In this document: positions 33,563-42,671 of the stretch, piece by piece
Layout: each line of letters opens with the position of its first letter
How positions within the stretch are numbered: the first letter of the stretch is position 1
Source of the DNA: Candidatus Saccharimonadota bacterium
Lineage (GTDB): Bacteria; Patescibacteriota; Saccharimonadia; Saccharimonadales; Saccharimonadaceae
Assembly (NCBI GenBank): GCA_030445265.1
Contig: JAUCSC010000001.1
Location: 186,001 to 250,000 of the forward strand
Reading direction: 5' to 3'
Length of the DNA stretch: 64,000 nucleotides
Made by a program: the position numbers and the translations under genes
Notes under the pieces: model-generated
Told to the model about the DNA's origin: nothing
Seen by the model: the letters and a program-made list of their open reading frames with translations, nothing else
Database searches by the model: none

Positions 33563-34596
33563 GCAAGGTATACGTTGGAATGAGCGGCGGGGTAGACTCT
33601 TCGCTGACAGCGGCCCTACTCGTCGAACAAGGCTATGATGTCACCGGCGTCTATATGAAGAACTGGACACAGGACCTCCCCGGCATGAAGTGCCCTTGGG
33701 CGGATGATCTTGCTGATGCAAAACGAGTTGCCGTCCAGCTTGGCATCGACTTTAAGGTATTTGACTTTGAAACCGAGTATAAACAAAAAGTGGTCAACTA
33801 CATGATCGACGAGTACCAAAAAGGTCGTACGCCAAATCCTGATATTATGTGCAACCAGGAAGTGAAGTTCAAACTGTTTCTTGAGGCAGCCCTGGATGAC
33901 GGCGCCGACTATATTGCGACAGGGCATTATGCCAGTGTTGAGAATGGTCAGCTTAAAATGGCAAAGGATGCCAACAAGGACCAGACCTATTTCTTGTACC
34001 GTGTCACGGGCGATGCGTTAACGAAAACATTATTTCCACTCGGTGGCTATACGAAGCCAGATGTCCGAGAGATGGCTAAGGCGCGTGGTCTGTATACGGC
34101 CGACAAGAAAGACAGCCAAGGGATCTGCTTTGTTGGCCAGATCGGCATCCGCGACTTTCTTAGCCAGTATGTCGAGCAAGTGCCAGGGGACGTTATCGAT
34201 AGGGTGAGCGGGAAAATACTCGGCCGCCACGACGGTGCTATCTTTTATACCCTCGGGCAGCGTCACGGGCTTGATATTGGCGGGGGCCTTCCCTATTACG
34301 TCGTTGGTAAAGATATGGCCAAGAACGAGGTCTACGTGACGACCGACCTTAATGATGAGAATCTATGGAAAGAGGAGATTCGACTTTCAGCACTTCACTG
34401 GATAAATGAAGCGCCAGCGGAAGGTATGTACGATATCAGGGTTAGGCATCGATCGCGCCTGATACGCGCAGGTCTCGTTTACGATAACGATAAGCTGGTG
34501 CTCAAGCTGGATGACGCCGAGCGGGCCGTCACTCCGGGACAATCGGTTGTTATTTATGATAAAGAGGTTTGTATTGGCGGCGGAATCGTCATATAG
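33559..34596 (+). CDS. mnmA: tRNA-specific 2-thiouridylase MnmA
   Basis: Adenylates and thiolates U34 of tRNA Lys/Glu/Gln. The PP-loop is VGMSGGVDSSLTAALL near the N-terminus. Other motifs are YMKNW, the catalytic Cys in PNPDIMCNQEVKF, ATGHYAS, KDQTYFLYR, and the second Cys in KKDSQGICFVGQ. The track ORF begins 32 codons too early inside the DUF218 gene; GTG 33559 overlaps its stop by 4 nt and has GGAG upstream. The product is 345 aa, normal. It forms a functional pair with the cysteine desulfurase two genes upstream. Confidence 0.96.
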   Translation: MSKVYVGMSGGVDSSLTAALLVEQGYDVTGVYMKNWTQDLPGMKCPWADDLADAKRVAVQLGIDFKVFDFETEYKQKVVNYMIDEYQKGRTPNPDIMCNQEVKFKLFLEAALDDGADYIATGHYASVENGQLKMAKDANKDQTYFLYRVTGDALTKTLFPLGGYTKPDVREMAKARGLYTADKKDSQGICFVGQIGIRDFLSQYVEQVPGDVIDRVSGKILGRHDGAIFYTLGQRHGLDIGGGLPYYVVGKDMAKNEVYVTTDLNDENLWKEEIRLSALHWINEAPAEGMYDIRVRHRSRLIRAGLVYDNDKLVLKLDDAERAVTPGQSVVIYDKEVCIGGGIVI

Positions 34597-34624
34597 TTGA
34601 TATAAATGGTATATAAGGTGGGTT

Positions 34625-35047
34625 ATGAAAAATAAAAGCGCAGGTTTTACTATTGTTGAGCTTCTCATAGTGATTGTTGTTATTGGTATTTTGGCTGCCA
34701 TAACAATAGTCGCGTATAACGGCATACAAGGACGAGCACGAGATAGCAGGGTGGACGGTGACGTTAGGTTAGTAAAGACGGCACTTGAGATGTACAAAGC
34801 TGACAACGGATTTTATCCTTCAATAGGCAGTGACAACAGCGGCTACGATGTAAGCTTACTCGGCCCCGTTCTGACCCCGAATTATATTCGCACCATGCCG
34901 TCTAATCCAGGACTATTACAATATGTGCGGGGCGGTGCAGGTAGCAACTCCTATGGCATCTATATGGATTACGAATCAAAGCCTGATTGTAAGACTGGTC
35001 AGAATATCGCCGTGGGCTGGTGGGGCGTTGGCTTGCCTACCTGTTAG
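34625..35047 (+). CDS. Type IV prepilin, 140 aa
   Basis: A short leader MKNKSAG is cleaved before FTIVELLIVIVVIGILAAIT, with Glu at +5. The rest matches the short Gram-positive/CPR pilins: YNGIQGRARDSRVDGDVRLV, KTALEMYKADNGFYPS, and two Cys near the C-terminus (KPDCKTGQ, GLPTC) that could close the disulfide loop. It sits alone between mnmA and alaS, away from the 0-1.2 kb pilin operon, so it may be a major subunit expressed on its own. Confidence 0.9.
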   Translation: MKNKSAGFTIVELLIVIVVIGILAAITIVAYNGIQGRARDSRVDGDVRLVKTALEMYKADNGFYPSIGSDNSGYDVSLLGPVLTPNYIRTMPSNPGLLQYVRGGAGSNSYGIYMDYESKPDCKTGQNIAVGWWGVGLPTC

Positions 35048-35077
35048 CCAGTAAAAATTCTGATATAATAACACCCA

Positions 35078-36958
35078 ATGAATGCCCAAGATATCCGCAA
35101 CTCTTACTTAGAGTTTTTCAAACAACGCGAACACGCCATTATTCCGCGCGCAAAGCTTATTCCTTATAACGACCCGACAACGCTTTTTACCGGGAGTGGC
35201 ATGCAGCCACTGCTCCCGTATCTTTTAGGTGAGCCGCACGGCGAAGGAGTGCGCCTAGCAGATAGCCAAACGTGCCTGCGAGCTCAGGATATTGAAGACG
35301 TCGGCGATAACCGTCACACGACCTTCTTTGAGATGCTTGGCAACTGGAGCTTGGGAGATTACTTCAAGGAACAACAAATCCGTTGGTTCTTCGAATTTTT
35401 AACGGATGTCGTCGGACTGGATCCGCAGAAAATTTACGTCACCGCTTTTATCGGCGATGCAGCTCATGGTATTCCGCGCGATGATGAGGCGGCTAATATT
35501 TGGCAAAAAGTATTTGAAGAAAGAGGCATTGAAGCAAGGATCGTCGAAGTCGGCAGCCAAGCCGATGGTGACGTCCGAGGTATTAATCCCGGCGAGCGAA
35601 TCTTTTTCTATGATGACGGCGAAAACTGGTGGAGCCGCGGTGGGGGACTCGATAAGACGCCGATCGGCGATCCTTGCGGCCCAGACAGCGAAGTCTTTTA
35701 TGATTTTGGCCCACAGTACCACGATGCTAGTTTTGGCAACGCGCATCCAGCCAGTGATAGTGGACAATTCATGGAAATCGGTAACCAGGTCTTTATGCAG
35801 TACCGTCGTAATGATGACGGCAGCTTCACGCCGCTGGAAAAAAAGAATGTCGACTTTGGTGGCGGCTTGGAACGTATCGCGGCTGCCCGTATCGATAGCC
35901 CTGACGTCTTCAAGATAAGTCTCCTCTGGCCAATTATTGTGAAGTTGCAGAATCTGAGCGGTAAACCGTATGACAGCCATACGGAGAGTATGCGTGTCAT
36001 CGCTGATCATTTGCGTGCGGCGACGTTCCTCGCGGTCGATGGTGTCAAGCCGGCCAATAAGGAACAGGGCTATGTCATGCGCCGACTGATTCGCCGTGCT
36101 GTCCGCTTTGCCTTTGATCTGGGTATTGAGCAAAACTTCCTACCCGAAATCGTGCCGGTCATAGCTGACCTCTACCACCTAGACTATCCAGAAGTGGCCG
36201 AGCGGCGCGATGAAATTATCGAAACGTTAGTCAAGGAAGAAAAGGTCTTCCGGCAGACACTCCGGAAGGGTCTAGGTGAAATGACCAAGCTGAAAGCAGA
36301 TGGACTGAGTGGGCTAGATATCTTTAAGCTTTATGATACGTATGGTTTCCCGGTTGAGCTCTCAACAGAGGAAGCATTTCGCCAAGATATTGTCCTGAGT
36401 GAAAACTGGCGGACGGAATTTGACGAACACATGAAGGCTCAGCGGGAGCGTTCGCAGACAGCAGCCAAGGGGACGTTCAAGGGCGGTCTTGGCGGGCAGA
36501 CGCTGCAGCACAAGAAATATCACACGGCGACACATCTGATGTACGCCGCGCTCCGTCAGGTCGTCGGCGACCACGTGACCCAGCATGGCAGTAATATCAC
36601 CGAAGAGCGGCTCCGGTTTGATTTTAATCATTCCGATAAGGTGACGCCCGAGCAGCTTTCGGAAATTGAGAAGCTGGTCAATGAATGGATACGTGCCGAT
36701 TTGCCTGTCTCCTACAGCGAATACCCCACGGCCGAAGCATTCGACATGGGGGCGATTGGTGCATTTGGCGATAAATACGGCGAAACGGTTAAAGTCTATC
36801 AAATGGGCGAGCATGATCACCGCGTTAGCTTTGAGATCTGCGGTGGGCCTCATGTTGACCACACTGGTCAGTTGGCTGAAGATGGCAAGGTCTTCAAGAT
36901 TACGAAGGAAGAATCCTCAAGCGCTGGCATCCGGCGCATCAAAGCCGTACTTATTTAG
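35078..36958 (+). CDS. alaS: Alanyl-tRNA synthetase, reduced form (626 aa)
   Basis: Class II synthetase. Motif 1-3 regions are visible: YNDPTTLFTGSGMQPLLPYL, HTTFFEMLGNWSLGDYF, and VDFGGGLERIAAA. The tRNA-recognition helices include KPANKEQGYVMRRLIRRAVR. The editing site is present as HTATHLMYAAL (residue ~482) and CGGPHVDHTG (~588). Normal bacterial AlaRS is ~870 aa. Here the beta-barrel between the recognition and editing domains is reduced to a ~20-residue linker (KGTFKGGLGGQTLQHKKY), and the C-Ala domain is absent. TATAAT (35064-35069) ends 8 nt before the ATG, so leaderless. Confidence 0.95.
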   Translation: MNAQDIRNSYLEFFKQREHAIIPRAKLIPYNDPTTLFTGSGMQPLLPYLLGEPHGEGVRLADSQTCLRAQDIEDVGDNRHTTFFEMLGNWSLGDYFKEQQIRWFFEFLTDVVGLDPQKIYVTAFIGDAAHGIPRDDEAANIWQKVFEERGIEARIVEVGSQADGDVRGINPGERIFFYDDGENWWSRGGGLDKTPIGDPCGPDSEVFYDFGPQYHDASFGNAHPASDSGQFMEIGNQVFMQYRRNDDGSFTPLEKKNVDFGGGLERIAAARIDSPDVFKISLLWPIIVKLQNLSGKPYDSHTESMRVIADHLRAATFLAVDGVKPANKEQGYVMRRLIRRAVRFAFDLGIEQNFLPEIVPVIADLYHLDYPEVAERRDEIIETLVKEEKVFRQTLRKGLGEMTKLKADGLSGLDIFKLYDTYGFPVELSTEEAFRQDIVLSENWRTEFDEHMKAQRERSQTAAKGTFKGGLGGQTLQHKKYHTATHLMYAALRQVVGDHVTQHGSNITEERLRFDFNHSDKVTPEQLSEIEKLVNEWIRADLPVSYSEYPTAEAFDMGAIGAFGDKYGETVKVYQMGEHDHRVSFEICGGPHVDHTGQLAEDGKVFKITKEESSSAGIRRIKAVLI

Positions 36959-37853
36959 CGATAGCGTTTCGAACGGCAATTATTTCTTGCAGGTTCGAGA
37001 GCCAGCTTTGGTATGAATCTCGTGTAATTGGGAACGCTTCGAGTCGCGAATCATATATCGTTTCACCAAATACAGCGGCATCCGGGTCAGTCTTGTATAC
37101 CTGCTTATATTGACGAACAACCGGCTTATTGTCGATTCCAGATACGGTTTCAAGCGTGACGTCAACGTGACTTTTGTATGAAGTGGGCACTTCGGTTGAT
37201 GTCGGTAAAAAGGTCGCGAAACTCTCAGGGTAGAGAATAATTGAAGTCGTCAAACTCCTTTTTTGGATTACCTCAAAAGAATTGGGCCGCAGTGCTTCTT
37301 CGTTCATTAATGTGGCCATCTGCCCTGCGTGTGCATCGAGTGCAAAAGGTATATCGAGGCGTTCAAGCAGGTGCCAACCACGTGTTTGTGCGAGAAGTTC
37401 CGCGCGCCAGAGGGTATAAGCGTGCGTGTTTTGAGGCGGTATGGTATCTATGTTGAATCCCGTTAGCATGCGTGATGTCGTTTCATCATCCATAGCCTCT
37501 GAGGCGGCTCTAAAAGTTTTCCCGCGAATCTCAATTAAGGGAGTGTATCCAATAGAATCTGTCCGGATGAGTTGAGCTGTTCCTTCAACGCCACGGATCG
37601 GAAAGGAAAGTTTATCAAGAACGAGCTGCTTAGATAGTTCGTCGTAACCTAATTCGAGTTTTGCGCCTGAGTCGTTATTGAGTTCACTGCCAAAAAAAGC
37701 CTCAAGCTCGTTGCGCGTTAAATTTGAAGCGGGGACACCTTCCAGTGTGAGGTGATAGCCTGGTCCCGGTTGTAGGTTTCTCGTTGCAAATTCAAGCGTC
37801 TCCGAAAGTCGGCGGTTGCTATATGTCTCATTCTTATCAACGATTCTTTCCAT
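36951..37853 (-). CDS. Hypothetical soluble protein, 300 aa
   Basis: No family recognised. There is no signal peptide or membrane span. It is predicted as mixed alpha/beta, with an N-terminal segment of alternating strands (GYHLTLEGVPASNLTRNELE), a helix around AYTLWRAELLAQTRGWHLLE, and a C-terminal strand-rich part (SHVDVTLETVSGIDNKPVVR). Its 3' end overlaps alaS by 8 nt. TATAAT (37863-37868, minus) lies 9 nt before ATG, so leaderless. Codon use looks like the core genome. Confidence 0.75.
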   Translation of the reverse strand: MERIVDKNETYSNRRLSETLEFATRNLQPGPGYHLTLEGVPASNLTRNELEAFFGSELNNDSGAKLELGYDELSKQLVLDKLSFPIRGVEGTAQLIRTDSIGYTPLIEIRGKTFRAASEAMDDETTSRMLTGFNIDTIPPQNTHAYTLWRAELLAQTRGWHLLERLDIPFALDAHAGQMATLMNEEALRPNSFEVIQKRSLTTSIILYPESFATFLPTSTEVPTSYKSHVDVTLETVSGIDNKPVVRQYKQVYKTDPDAAVFGETIYDSRLEAFPITRDSYQSWLSNLQEIIAVRNAIAK

Positions 37854-37934
37854 ATATTTAATATTATATCACACTTATGAATAAAAAGCAATGATTTCCT
37901 CTATAAGCACTACTGGTATATAATTGAAGCAATT

Positions 37935-39200
37935 ATGATACTCGACAAACTACGCTTCCGAGGTAAAGCCGCAGCATCGGACGATTACATCGTCGCCCTC
38001 GATATCGGTACTGAATTTGTAAAAGCACTTATCGCCAAGCTGGATGATGAGGAGCTTAAAATCGTTGGTGTTGGTCGGGCTCGTCAAGAGGTGAGCGACA
38101 TGCACTCCGGTGCCATTGCAGATATTTCCGGTGTCGTGCGCAACTGTGAAGAAGCGCTGAGTGAAGCGGAAGATCAAGCTGGCTTGCAGGCAAAACGAGT
38201 CGTTATCGGTATCGCCGGCGAACTGGTCAAGGGTGTAACTGATACGATCCGTTACCGCCGCCCGCAGCCAGATCGCCCACTGAATACAGCTGAAATGGAA
38301 TTTATCATTGAAAAAGTGCAAGAACGAGCTCAGGCGAAGGCGCAAAAGCAAATTGCGCTCGAAACCGGTAATGAAGACGTTGAGGTCAAGCTCGTCAACA
38401 GTGCCCTTGTCGGCATCCATATCGACGGCTACAAGGTAAGCAATCCTATCGGCTTTCAGGGCCGGGATGTCGCCGTCCAGATCTATACGGCGTTTGCTCC
38501 TATGGTCCACATCGGCGCGCTGGAACGTGTCGCCGATGAGCTGTCACTTGAACTCATGGCGGTCGCGGCCGAGCCATTCGCCGTCAGCCGCAGTGTTCTC
38601 GGGAGCGATGCCAATAGCACATTCACGGCTATCTTGGCTGACGTTGGCGGTGGCACGACCGATATAGCCGTGGTGAATGATGGTGGCGTCGAAGGCACGA
38701 AGATGTTTGGCATCGGTGGCCGTAGCTTTACCCAGACGATCGCGAGCGAGATGAATCTTTCCTATGCTGATGCCGAAAAGCTGAAGGTTAATATTGGCCA
38801 TGCCCAAATCAAGGCGTCTGTCGACAAAGACGTCAACGATGCCATTGATAAGACACTGGAAGTATGGCTGGCTGGCGTTGAGCTAGCGCTGAGTGAATTT
38901 GATTCAGTCGACCACTTGCCGAACCGCATTCTGCTCTGTGGCGGTGGGGCGAGTCTTGATAAGATCGTTGAAGCCCTCCAGACAGAAAACTGGCACAAGG
39001 ATTTGCCGTTTACCAAGAAACCGACCGTTCATCACATCAATCCGTCGGAAGTGATCGGGATTTCCGATACGACTGGCGATGTGAATGACCATACTTTCAT
39101 CACCGCGATGGGACTGCTGAGGGTTGGCTATGATACAATTATCGGTAGTGGAGAAGGCGACACCATAAAAGAAAAACTTAATCGGATTCTCAGAATTTGA
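37935..39200 (+). CDS. FtsA-like actin-fold ATPase, 421 aa
   Basis: Actin/Hsp70 fold: phosphate-1 loop YIVALDIGTEFVKALIA, the 1C/SHS2 region with VVIGIAGELVKGVT and PIGFQGRDVAVQIYTAFAP as in FtsA, phosphate-2 LADVGGGTTDIAVV, and the adenosine motif ILLCGGGASLDKIVE. It lacks a clear C-terminal amphipathic membrane helix, though KEKLNRILRI could be a short one. PilM is an alternative, but the 1C subdomain favours FtsA. TATAAT is 10 nt before ATG, so leaderless. Its partner is the adjacent membrane protein, which may provide membrane attachment. Confidence 0.82.
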   Translation: MILDKLRFRGKAAASDDYIVALDIGTEFVKALIAKLDDEELKIVGVGRARQEVSDMHSGAIADISGVVRNCEEALSEAEDQAGLQAKRVVIGIAGELVKGVTDTIRYRRPQPDRPLNTAEMEFIIEKVQERAQAKAQKQIALETGNEDVEVKLVNSALVGIHIDGYKVSNPIGFQGRDVAVQIYTAFAPMVHIGALERVADELSLELMAVAAEPFAVSRSVLGSDANSTFTAILADVGGGTTDIAVVNDGGVEGTKMFGIGGRSFTQTIASEMNLSYADAEKLKVNIGHAQIKASVDKDVNDAIDKTLEVWLAGVELALSEFDSVDHLPNRILLCGGGASLDKIVEALQTENWHKDLPFTKKPTVHHINPSEVIGISDTTGDVNDHTFITAMGLLRVGYDTIIGSGEGDTIKEKLNRILRI

Positions 39201-39202
39201 CC

Positions 39203-40834
39203 ATGAATAAAGACGTCATATACATCGATGTCGAAGACGATATCACGGCAATAATCGGTAAGGTTAAAGCCTCAAAAGAAAAGATCGTCGCTATTGTACC
39301 GCCGCGCCGCGCCGGTGTACTTCAAAGTGCCGTTAATCTACACCTTTTGCAGCGCATGGCCAAGACCGACAAGAAACACCTCGTTATCATTACGCACAAC
39401 CAAGCATTAATGAGCTTGGCTGCCGCGGCGCAAATTCCTGTTGCGAAGAATCTTCAAAGCAAACCTGAGATTGCCGCCGCGCCCGTTTCCGACGACGACG
39501 CGGATGACGATATTATTGATGGTGCACAGCTGCCAGTCGGCGATCTCGCGAGGACTGCTGACAACGCTTCAAAAGATAATGACGAAATCGATAGTGGATC
39601 AGCCGCTCTATCTACTCGGCACATCCGTGTGACGGGTGCAGGTACCGCTGCTGCGTCCGCTGGTGCTACGGCGAAGAAGTCGACTGGTAGCAAGATTAAA
39701 ATTCCAAACTTCGATAGTTTCCGAAAAAAACTTTTTCTTGGTATCTCAGCAGCAGCCCTGCTTATTGGTATCCTGATTTGGGCTATCTGGTTCGCTCCTG
39801 CCGCCAAGGTTATTATTACCGCCCAGACATCTTCAATACCCGTCTCATCGACCGTTGAATTAGCTCCCGCAGGCAGTAGTGATAATGACCGGCTGCCGTC
39901 TGTTAGCAAGCAAAGCAAAAAGGATGAAACGATTGAGTTTAACGCGACCGGGCAAAAAGATCTGGGGACAGCGGCCACCGGTACGGTAAAGTTTTCAACC
40001 AATTCTATCAATGCTCTGGGGACAACAATCCCGGCTGGCACGCGGCTGACGACGAGTTCAGACCTTGTCTTTACCACCGATGAGGCCGTGACAATAACGA
40101 TCAGTAATTATACGGGTGCTAATGTTGGCATTACTGCCGCGGCAGGCGGAACGGATTATAACGGTGAGAGTGGGGCAGTCAGTGGCGCGCCAAGTAATAT
40201 TCAGGCAAGTTTAGTGGGGCAAACCAGTGGTGGAACGAGTCGGATAGTTAAAGTTGTTTCACAGGATGATATCGATCGAGCAAGCGGTGATATCATTGGC
40301 CGATCGACTCTCGATCAGAAAAAAGCACTCATCAAAGAATTTGACGGTTCGGTAAAGGTTATTGACTCCAGCTTTACCTCGGAGCGTGGGACGCCTGTCT
40401 CGGCACCTACCGTGGGTCAAGAAGCTCCTGCGAGCGGCAAAGCAACCCTCACCGTCCCGACAACGTACACTATGACAGGAGTCGCGAAAAAAGATCTCGA
40501 AACCTTCTTAACGGATGCGCTCAATACGCAGATTCTGAATAAGAATGAGCGACGTATCTACGACACAGGTATTAACTCTGCTAAGCTCAGCGATTACGTT
40601 AAGCAGGGCGAGAAGGCAAGTGTAACGGTCGGCGCAACCGGTAAGCTAGGACCAAAAATCGATGAAAGCCAAGTCAAAGAGCAGGTAAAAGGCAAAATCT
40701 TCGGCGATGTTCAAGCCAGCCTCGAGAATATTGAAGGTGTAGAGAATGTCGACATAAAGTTCTCGTACTTCTGGGTACGGACGGTGCCGAATAATACTGA
40801 TAAGATTGACATTGAATTTAAGCTGAATGAGTAG
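39203..40834 (+). CDS. Single-span membrane protein with baseplate-J/gp47-like extracytoplasmic domain
   Basis: Cytoplasmic N-domain ~1-90 (VIYIDVEDDITAIIGKVKAS, KHLVIITHNQALMSLAAAA) has a Rossmann-like pattern. An acidic linker follows, then one membrane helix (~185-207: LFLGISAAALLIGILIWAIW). The external part has the baseplate-J-like hallmark GTVKFSTNSINALGTTIPAG and TRLTTSSDLVFTTDEAVTI. The resemblance to phage baseplate proteins is structural and is widely annotated in CPR. Start is ATG 39203 (or TTG 39197, overlapping the FtsA-like stop). The pairing with an actin-like ATPase suggests an envelope-spanning complex. Confidence 0.78.
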   Translation: MNKDVIYIDVEDDITAIIGKVKASKEKIVAIVPPRRAGVLQSAVNLHLLQRMAKTDKKHLVIITHNQALMSLAAAAQIPVAKNLQSKPEIAAAPVSDDDADDDIIDGAQLPVGDLARTADNASKDNDEIDSGSAALSTRHIRVTGAGTAAASAGATAKKSTGSKIKIPNFDSFRKKLFLGISAAALLIGILIWAIWFAPAAKVIITAQTSSIPVSSTVELAPAGSSDNDRLPSVSKQSKKDETIEFNATGQKDLGTAATGTVKFSTNSINALGTTIPAGTRLTTSSDLVFTTDEAVTITISNYTGANVGITAAAGGTDYNGESGAVSGAPSNIQASLVGQTSGGTSRIVKVVSQDDIDRASGDIIGRSTLDQKKALIKEFDGSVKVIDSSFTSERGTPVSAPTVGQEAPASGKATLTVPTTYTMTGVAKKDLETFLTDALNTQILNKNERRIYDTGINSAKLSDYVKQGEKASVTVGATGKLGPKIDESQVKEQVKGKIFGDVQASLENIEGVENVDIKFSYFWVRTVPNNTDKIDIEFKLNE

Positions 40835-41234
40835 CGGACCCTATCTCGGACTGGATGTGGGCGAAAAGCGGATTGGCGTCGCGCTTGCCGATGATGCAGT
40901 GCGGATTGCCGTGCCCTACGATACGATCGTGGTGGATGGAGGCGAACGTCAGGCCATCGAGGAACTTATCATCTCGCACGCCATCAAAACAGTAATCGTC
41001 GGTTATCCGCGGAACCAATCGGGTGACCCGACGGCCCAGACGGCGTATGTCGAGCGTTTCACTGCACAGATTGATCTCGGGGGCGCTGAGCTCGTATTCC
41101 AGGATGAGTCACTCACCAGCGTGGCGGCCGAAGAACGGCTGAAGTCTCAAAATCGACCATACCGAAAAGGCGAAATTGATGCTATGGCTGCAGCGATTAT
41201 CGTGCAAGACTATCTGGAGAGTCACCGTGCTTAG
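40827..41234 (+). CDS. ruvX: RuvX/YqgF family Holliday junction resolvase-like nuclease
   Basis: An RNase H-fold nuclease: YLGLDVGEKRIGVAL (first Asp), VIVGYPRNQSGDPTAQT, FQDESLTSVAAEERL, and KGEIDAMAAAIIVQDYL (last Asp). The family processes 16S rRNA ends and is essential in many bacteria. Length 135 aa is normal. It overlaps the gpJ-like gene by 8 nt and mltG by 8 nt. The ruvX-mltG neighbourhood is common in bacteria. Confidence 0.93.
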   Translation: MSSGPYLGLDVGEKRIGVALADDAVRIAVPYDTIVVDGGERQAIEELIISHAIKTVIVGYPRNQSGDPTAQTAYVERFTAQIDLGGAELVFQDESLTSVAAEERLKSQNRPYRKGEIDAMAAAIIVQDYLESHRA

Positions 41235-42345
41235 GCAACTCTTACGAGCTCCCGAACCTGAGAAAAAGCTCGAAGCACCAGAGCCGGTCGACCTCCTTAA
41301 TGCCACCAACCCTGCGCCCCGCAGGCGACCTTCAAAACTTACATTAATCATGACAATTATTCTCTGTACTATCGGTATTGGCAGTCTCGTCGCCGCGGTC
41401 ATATGGTACAAAACGCAGTTAAGCCCGGCTCAAAAAGGCAGCCAGCAGTTGATCAGTGTGACGGTCGACAAAGGTATGACGCCGAGCCGTATCGCTCAGC
41501 GGCTTGCTGAAAAAAAGATTATCCGGAGTGCAGCTGCGTTTGACTGGTATACGCGCATCTCTGGAACGCGCGATAAGCTTCAGGCAGGGTCTTACCGGCT
41601 ATCTCCGAGCGATTCGACCCCGACTATCGTCAAGCATCTCATGAACGGTAATATTGATGAATTTAATATTACCTTCCTGCCCGGAGGAACACTCGAAGAG
41701 CACCGTCAGGTCCTCGTTAAGGCGGGTTATAGCGAAGCCGAGGTCGATGCTGGCCTCGCGGCTCAGTATGATTCACCGGCGCTTGCTACCAAGCCAGCTG
41801 GGGCAGACCTTGAAGGCTATATTTATGGTGAGACGTATCGGTTTTCGAGTGGTGCAAGCGTCCAAGATATTATTAGCCGTACGCTTGACGAGTTAAGCTC
41901 GGTGATTCAAACAAACAATCTCGTCGCTCAATATGAAGCTCAGGGACTAACCTTGTATGAAGGCATAACGCTCGCCTCTATTATTCAACGCGAGGTACCG
42001 AGCGCCGGTGATCAAAAACAGGTCGCTCAGGTCTTTTTTAAACGTCTCAATAATGGCACCGTCCTTGGATCTGACGTTACCTATCAATATATTGCCGATA
42101 AGCTGGGTATCGCACGTGACGTCAACCTTGATTCACCCTACAATACGCGCCGCTATCCTGGTTTGCCTCCTGGGCCGATCTCGAGCCCTGGCCTTGGCGC
42201 GCTTCTGGCGGTCGGTGCACCAGCGGGCGGGGACTATGTCTACTTTCTGAGCGGTGATGATGACGTGACGTACTTTGCTCGGACACTCGAGGAGCATGAA
42301 CAAAATATTCACCAGCACTGTCAAATTAAGTGCAGTACGCTATAA
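41227..42345 (+). CDS. mltG: Endolytic murein transglycosylase MltG
   Basis: The track start (41176) runs into ruvX; GTG 41227 (MLRQLLRAPE) overlaps the ruvX stop by 8 nt and gives 372 aa. A membrane helix at ~40-62 (LIMTIILCTIGIGSLVAAVI) is followed by a LysM-like region (VTVDKGMTPSRIAQRLAEKK) and the YceG domain. Catalytic Glu lies in LASIIQREVPSAGD; NTRRYPGLPPGPISSPGLGA and VYFLSGDDDVTYFARTLEEH are also present. It cleaves nascent glycan strands to set chain length. Confidence 0.95.
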   Translation: MLRQLLRAPEPEKKLEAPEPVDLLNATNPAPRRRPSKLTLIMTIILCTIGIGSLVAAVIWYKTQLSPAQKGSQQLISVTVDKGMTPSRIAQRLAEKKIIRSAAAFDWYTRISGTRDKLQAGSYRLSPSDSTPTIVKHLMNGNIDEFNITFLPGGTLEEHRQVLVKAGYSEAEVDAGLAAQYDSPALATKPAGADLEGYIYGETYRFSSGASVQDIISRTLDELSSVIQTNNLVAQYEAQGLTLYEGITLASIIQREVPSAGDQKQVAQVFFKRLNNGTVLGSDVTYQYIADKLGIARDVNLDSPYNTRRYPGLPPGPISSPGLGALLAVGAPAGGDYVYFLSGDDDVTYFARTLEEHEQNIHQHCQIKCSTL

Positions 42346-42375
42346 CTTGACAAAAGTGCCTATTTATAAAATAAA

Positions 42376-42404
42376 TTGACACTAAAAGCAATAGCTGGTA
42401 AAAT
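42376..42404 (+). promoter_or_regulatory. Promoter of the LysM-CHAP gene
   Basis: TTGACA (42376-42381), a 17-nt spacer and TAAAAT (42399-42404). A second TTGACA lies at the end of mltG (~42348) but with poor spacing. Confidence 0.75.
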
Positions 42405-42411
42405 TGTTACA

Positions 42412-42608
42412 GCGCATTATGATCTGTCCTTAATACGGAAATATCCGTATCTGCGAGTGGGAAATCAGTCATACATGAGCCTGCCATAAATGTCGCACGG
42501 GTATCAGAGCAACGATATTAATAAATAACAGGTCGACACGTACCCCTTTCTCACGCAAGTAGAAGTAAGACAAATTAAGGTAGAAGCCCTTGTAGTAATA
42601 CGAGCGGC
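42412..42608 (+). promoter_or_regulatory. Long 5' leader upstream of a cell-wall hydrolase (possible regulatory RNA)
   Basis: About 200 nt are transcribed before the first possible start codons. It contains a perfect hairpin, ATACGGA-AATA-TCCGTAT (42433-42450), and weaker pairings such as CGGGTA with TACCC. Hydrolase genes with LysM/CHAP domains often carry riboswitch leaders (for example c-di-AMP sensing ydaO), but I could not match a known consensus. It holds no ORF of its own apart from the upstream extension of the hydrolase frame. Confidence 0.4.
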
Positions 42609-42671
42609 AGGAGAACGATTATTCGTAATCAGATCACGACGAGCCATGCTCATCAAGGATCGACTGCAGCA

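Noticed and set aside
35399-36133. 244-aa minus-strand ORF
   Set aside because: Shadow of alaS, whose motifs are all in the plus frame.
39203-40834. Phage tail or contractile injection cluster
   Set aside because: Only one gpJ-like domain on a membrane-anchored protein; no sheath, tube or spike genes are present.
42412-42608. ydaO (c-di-AMP) riboswitch
   Set aside because: Context fits a wall hydrolase, but I cannot find the conserved ydaO core; kept only as an unassigned leader.
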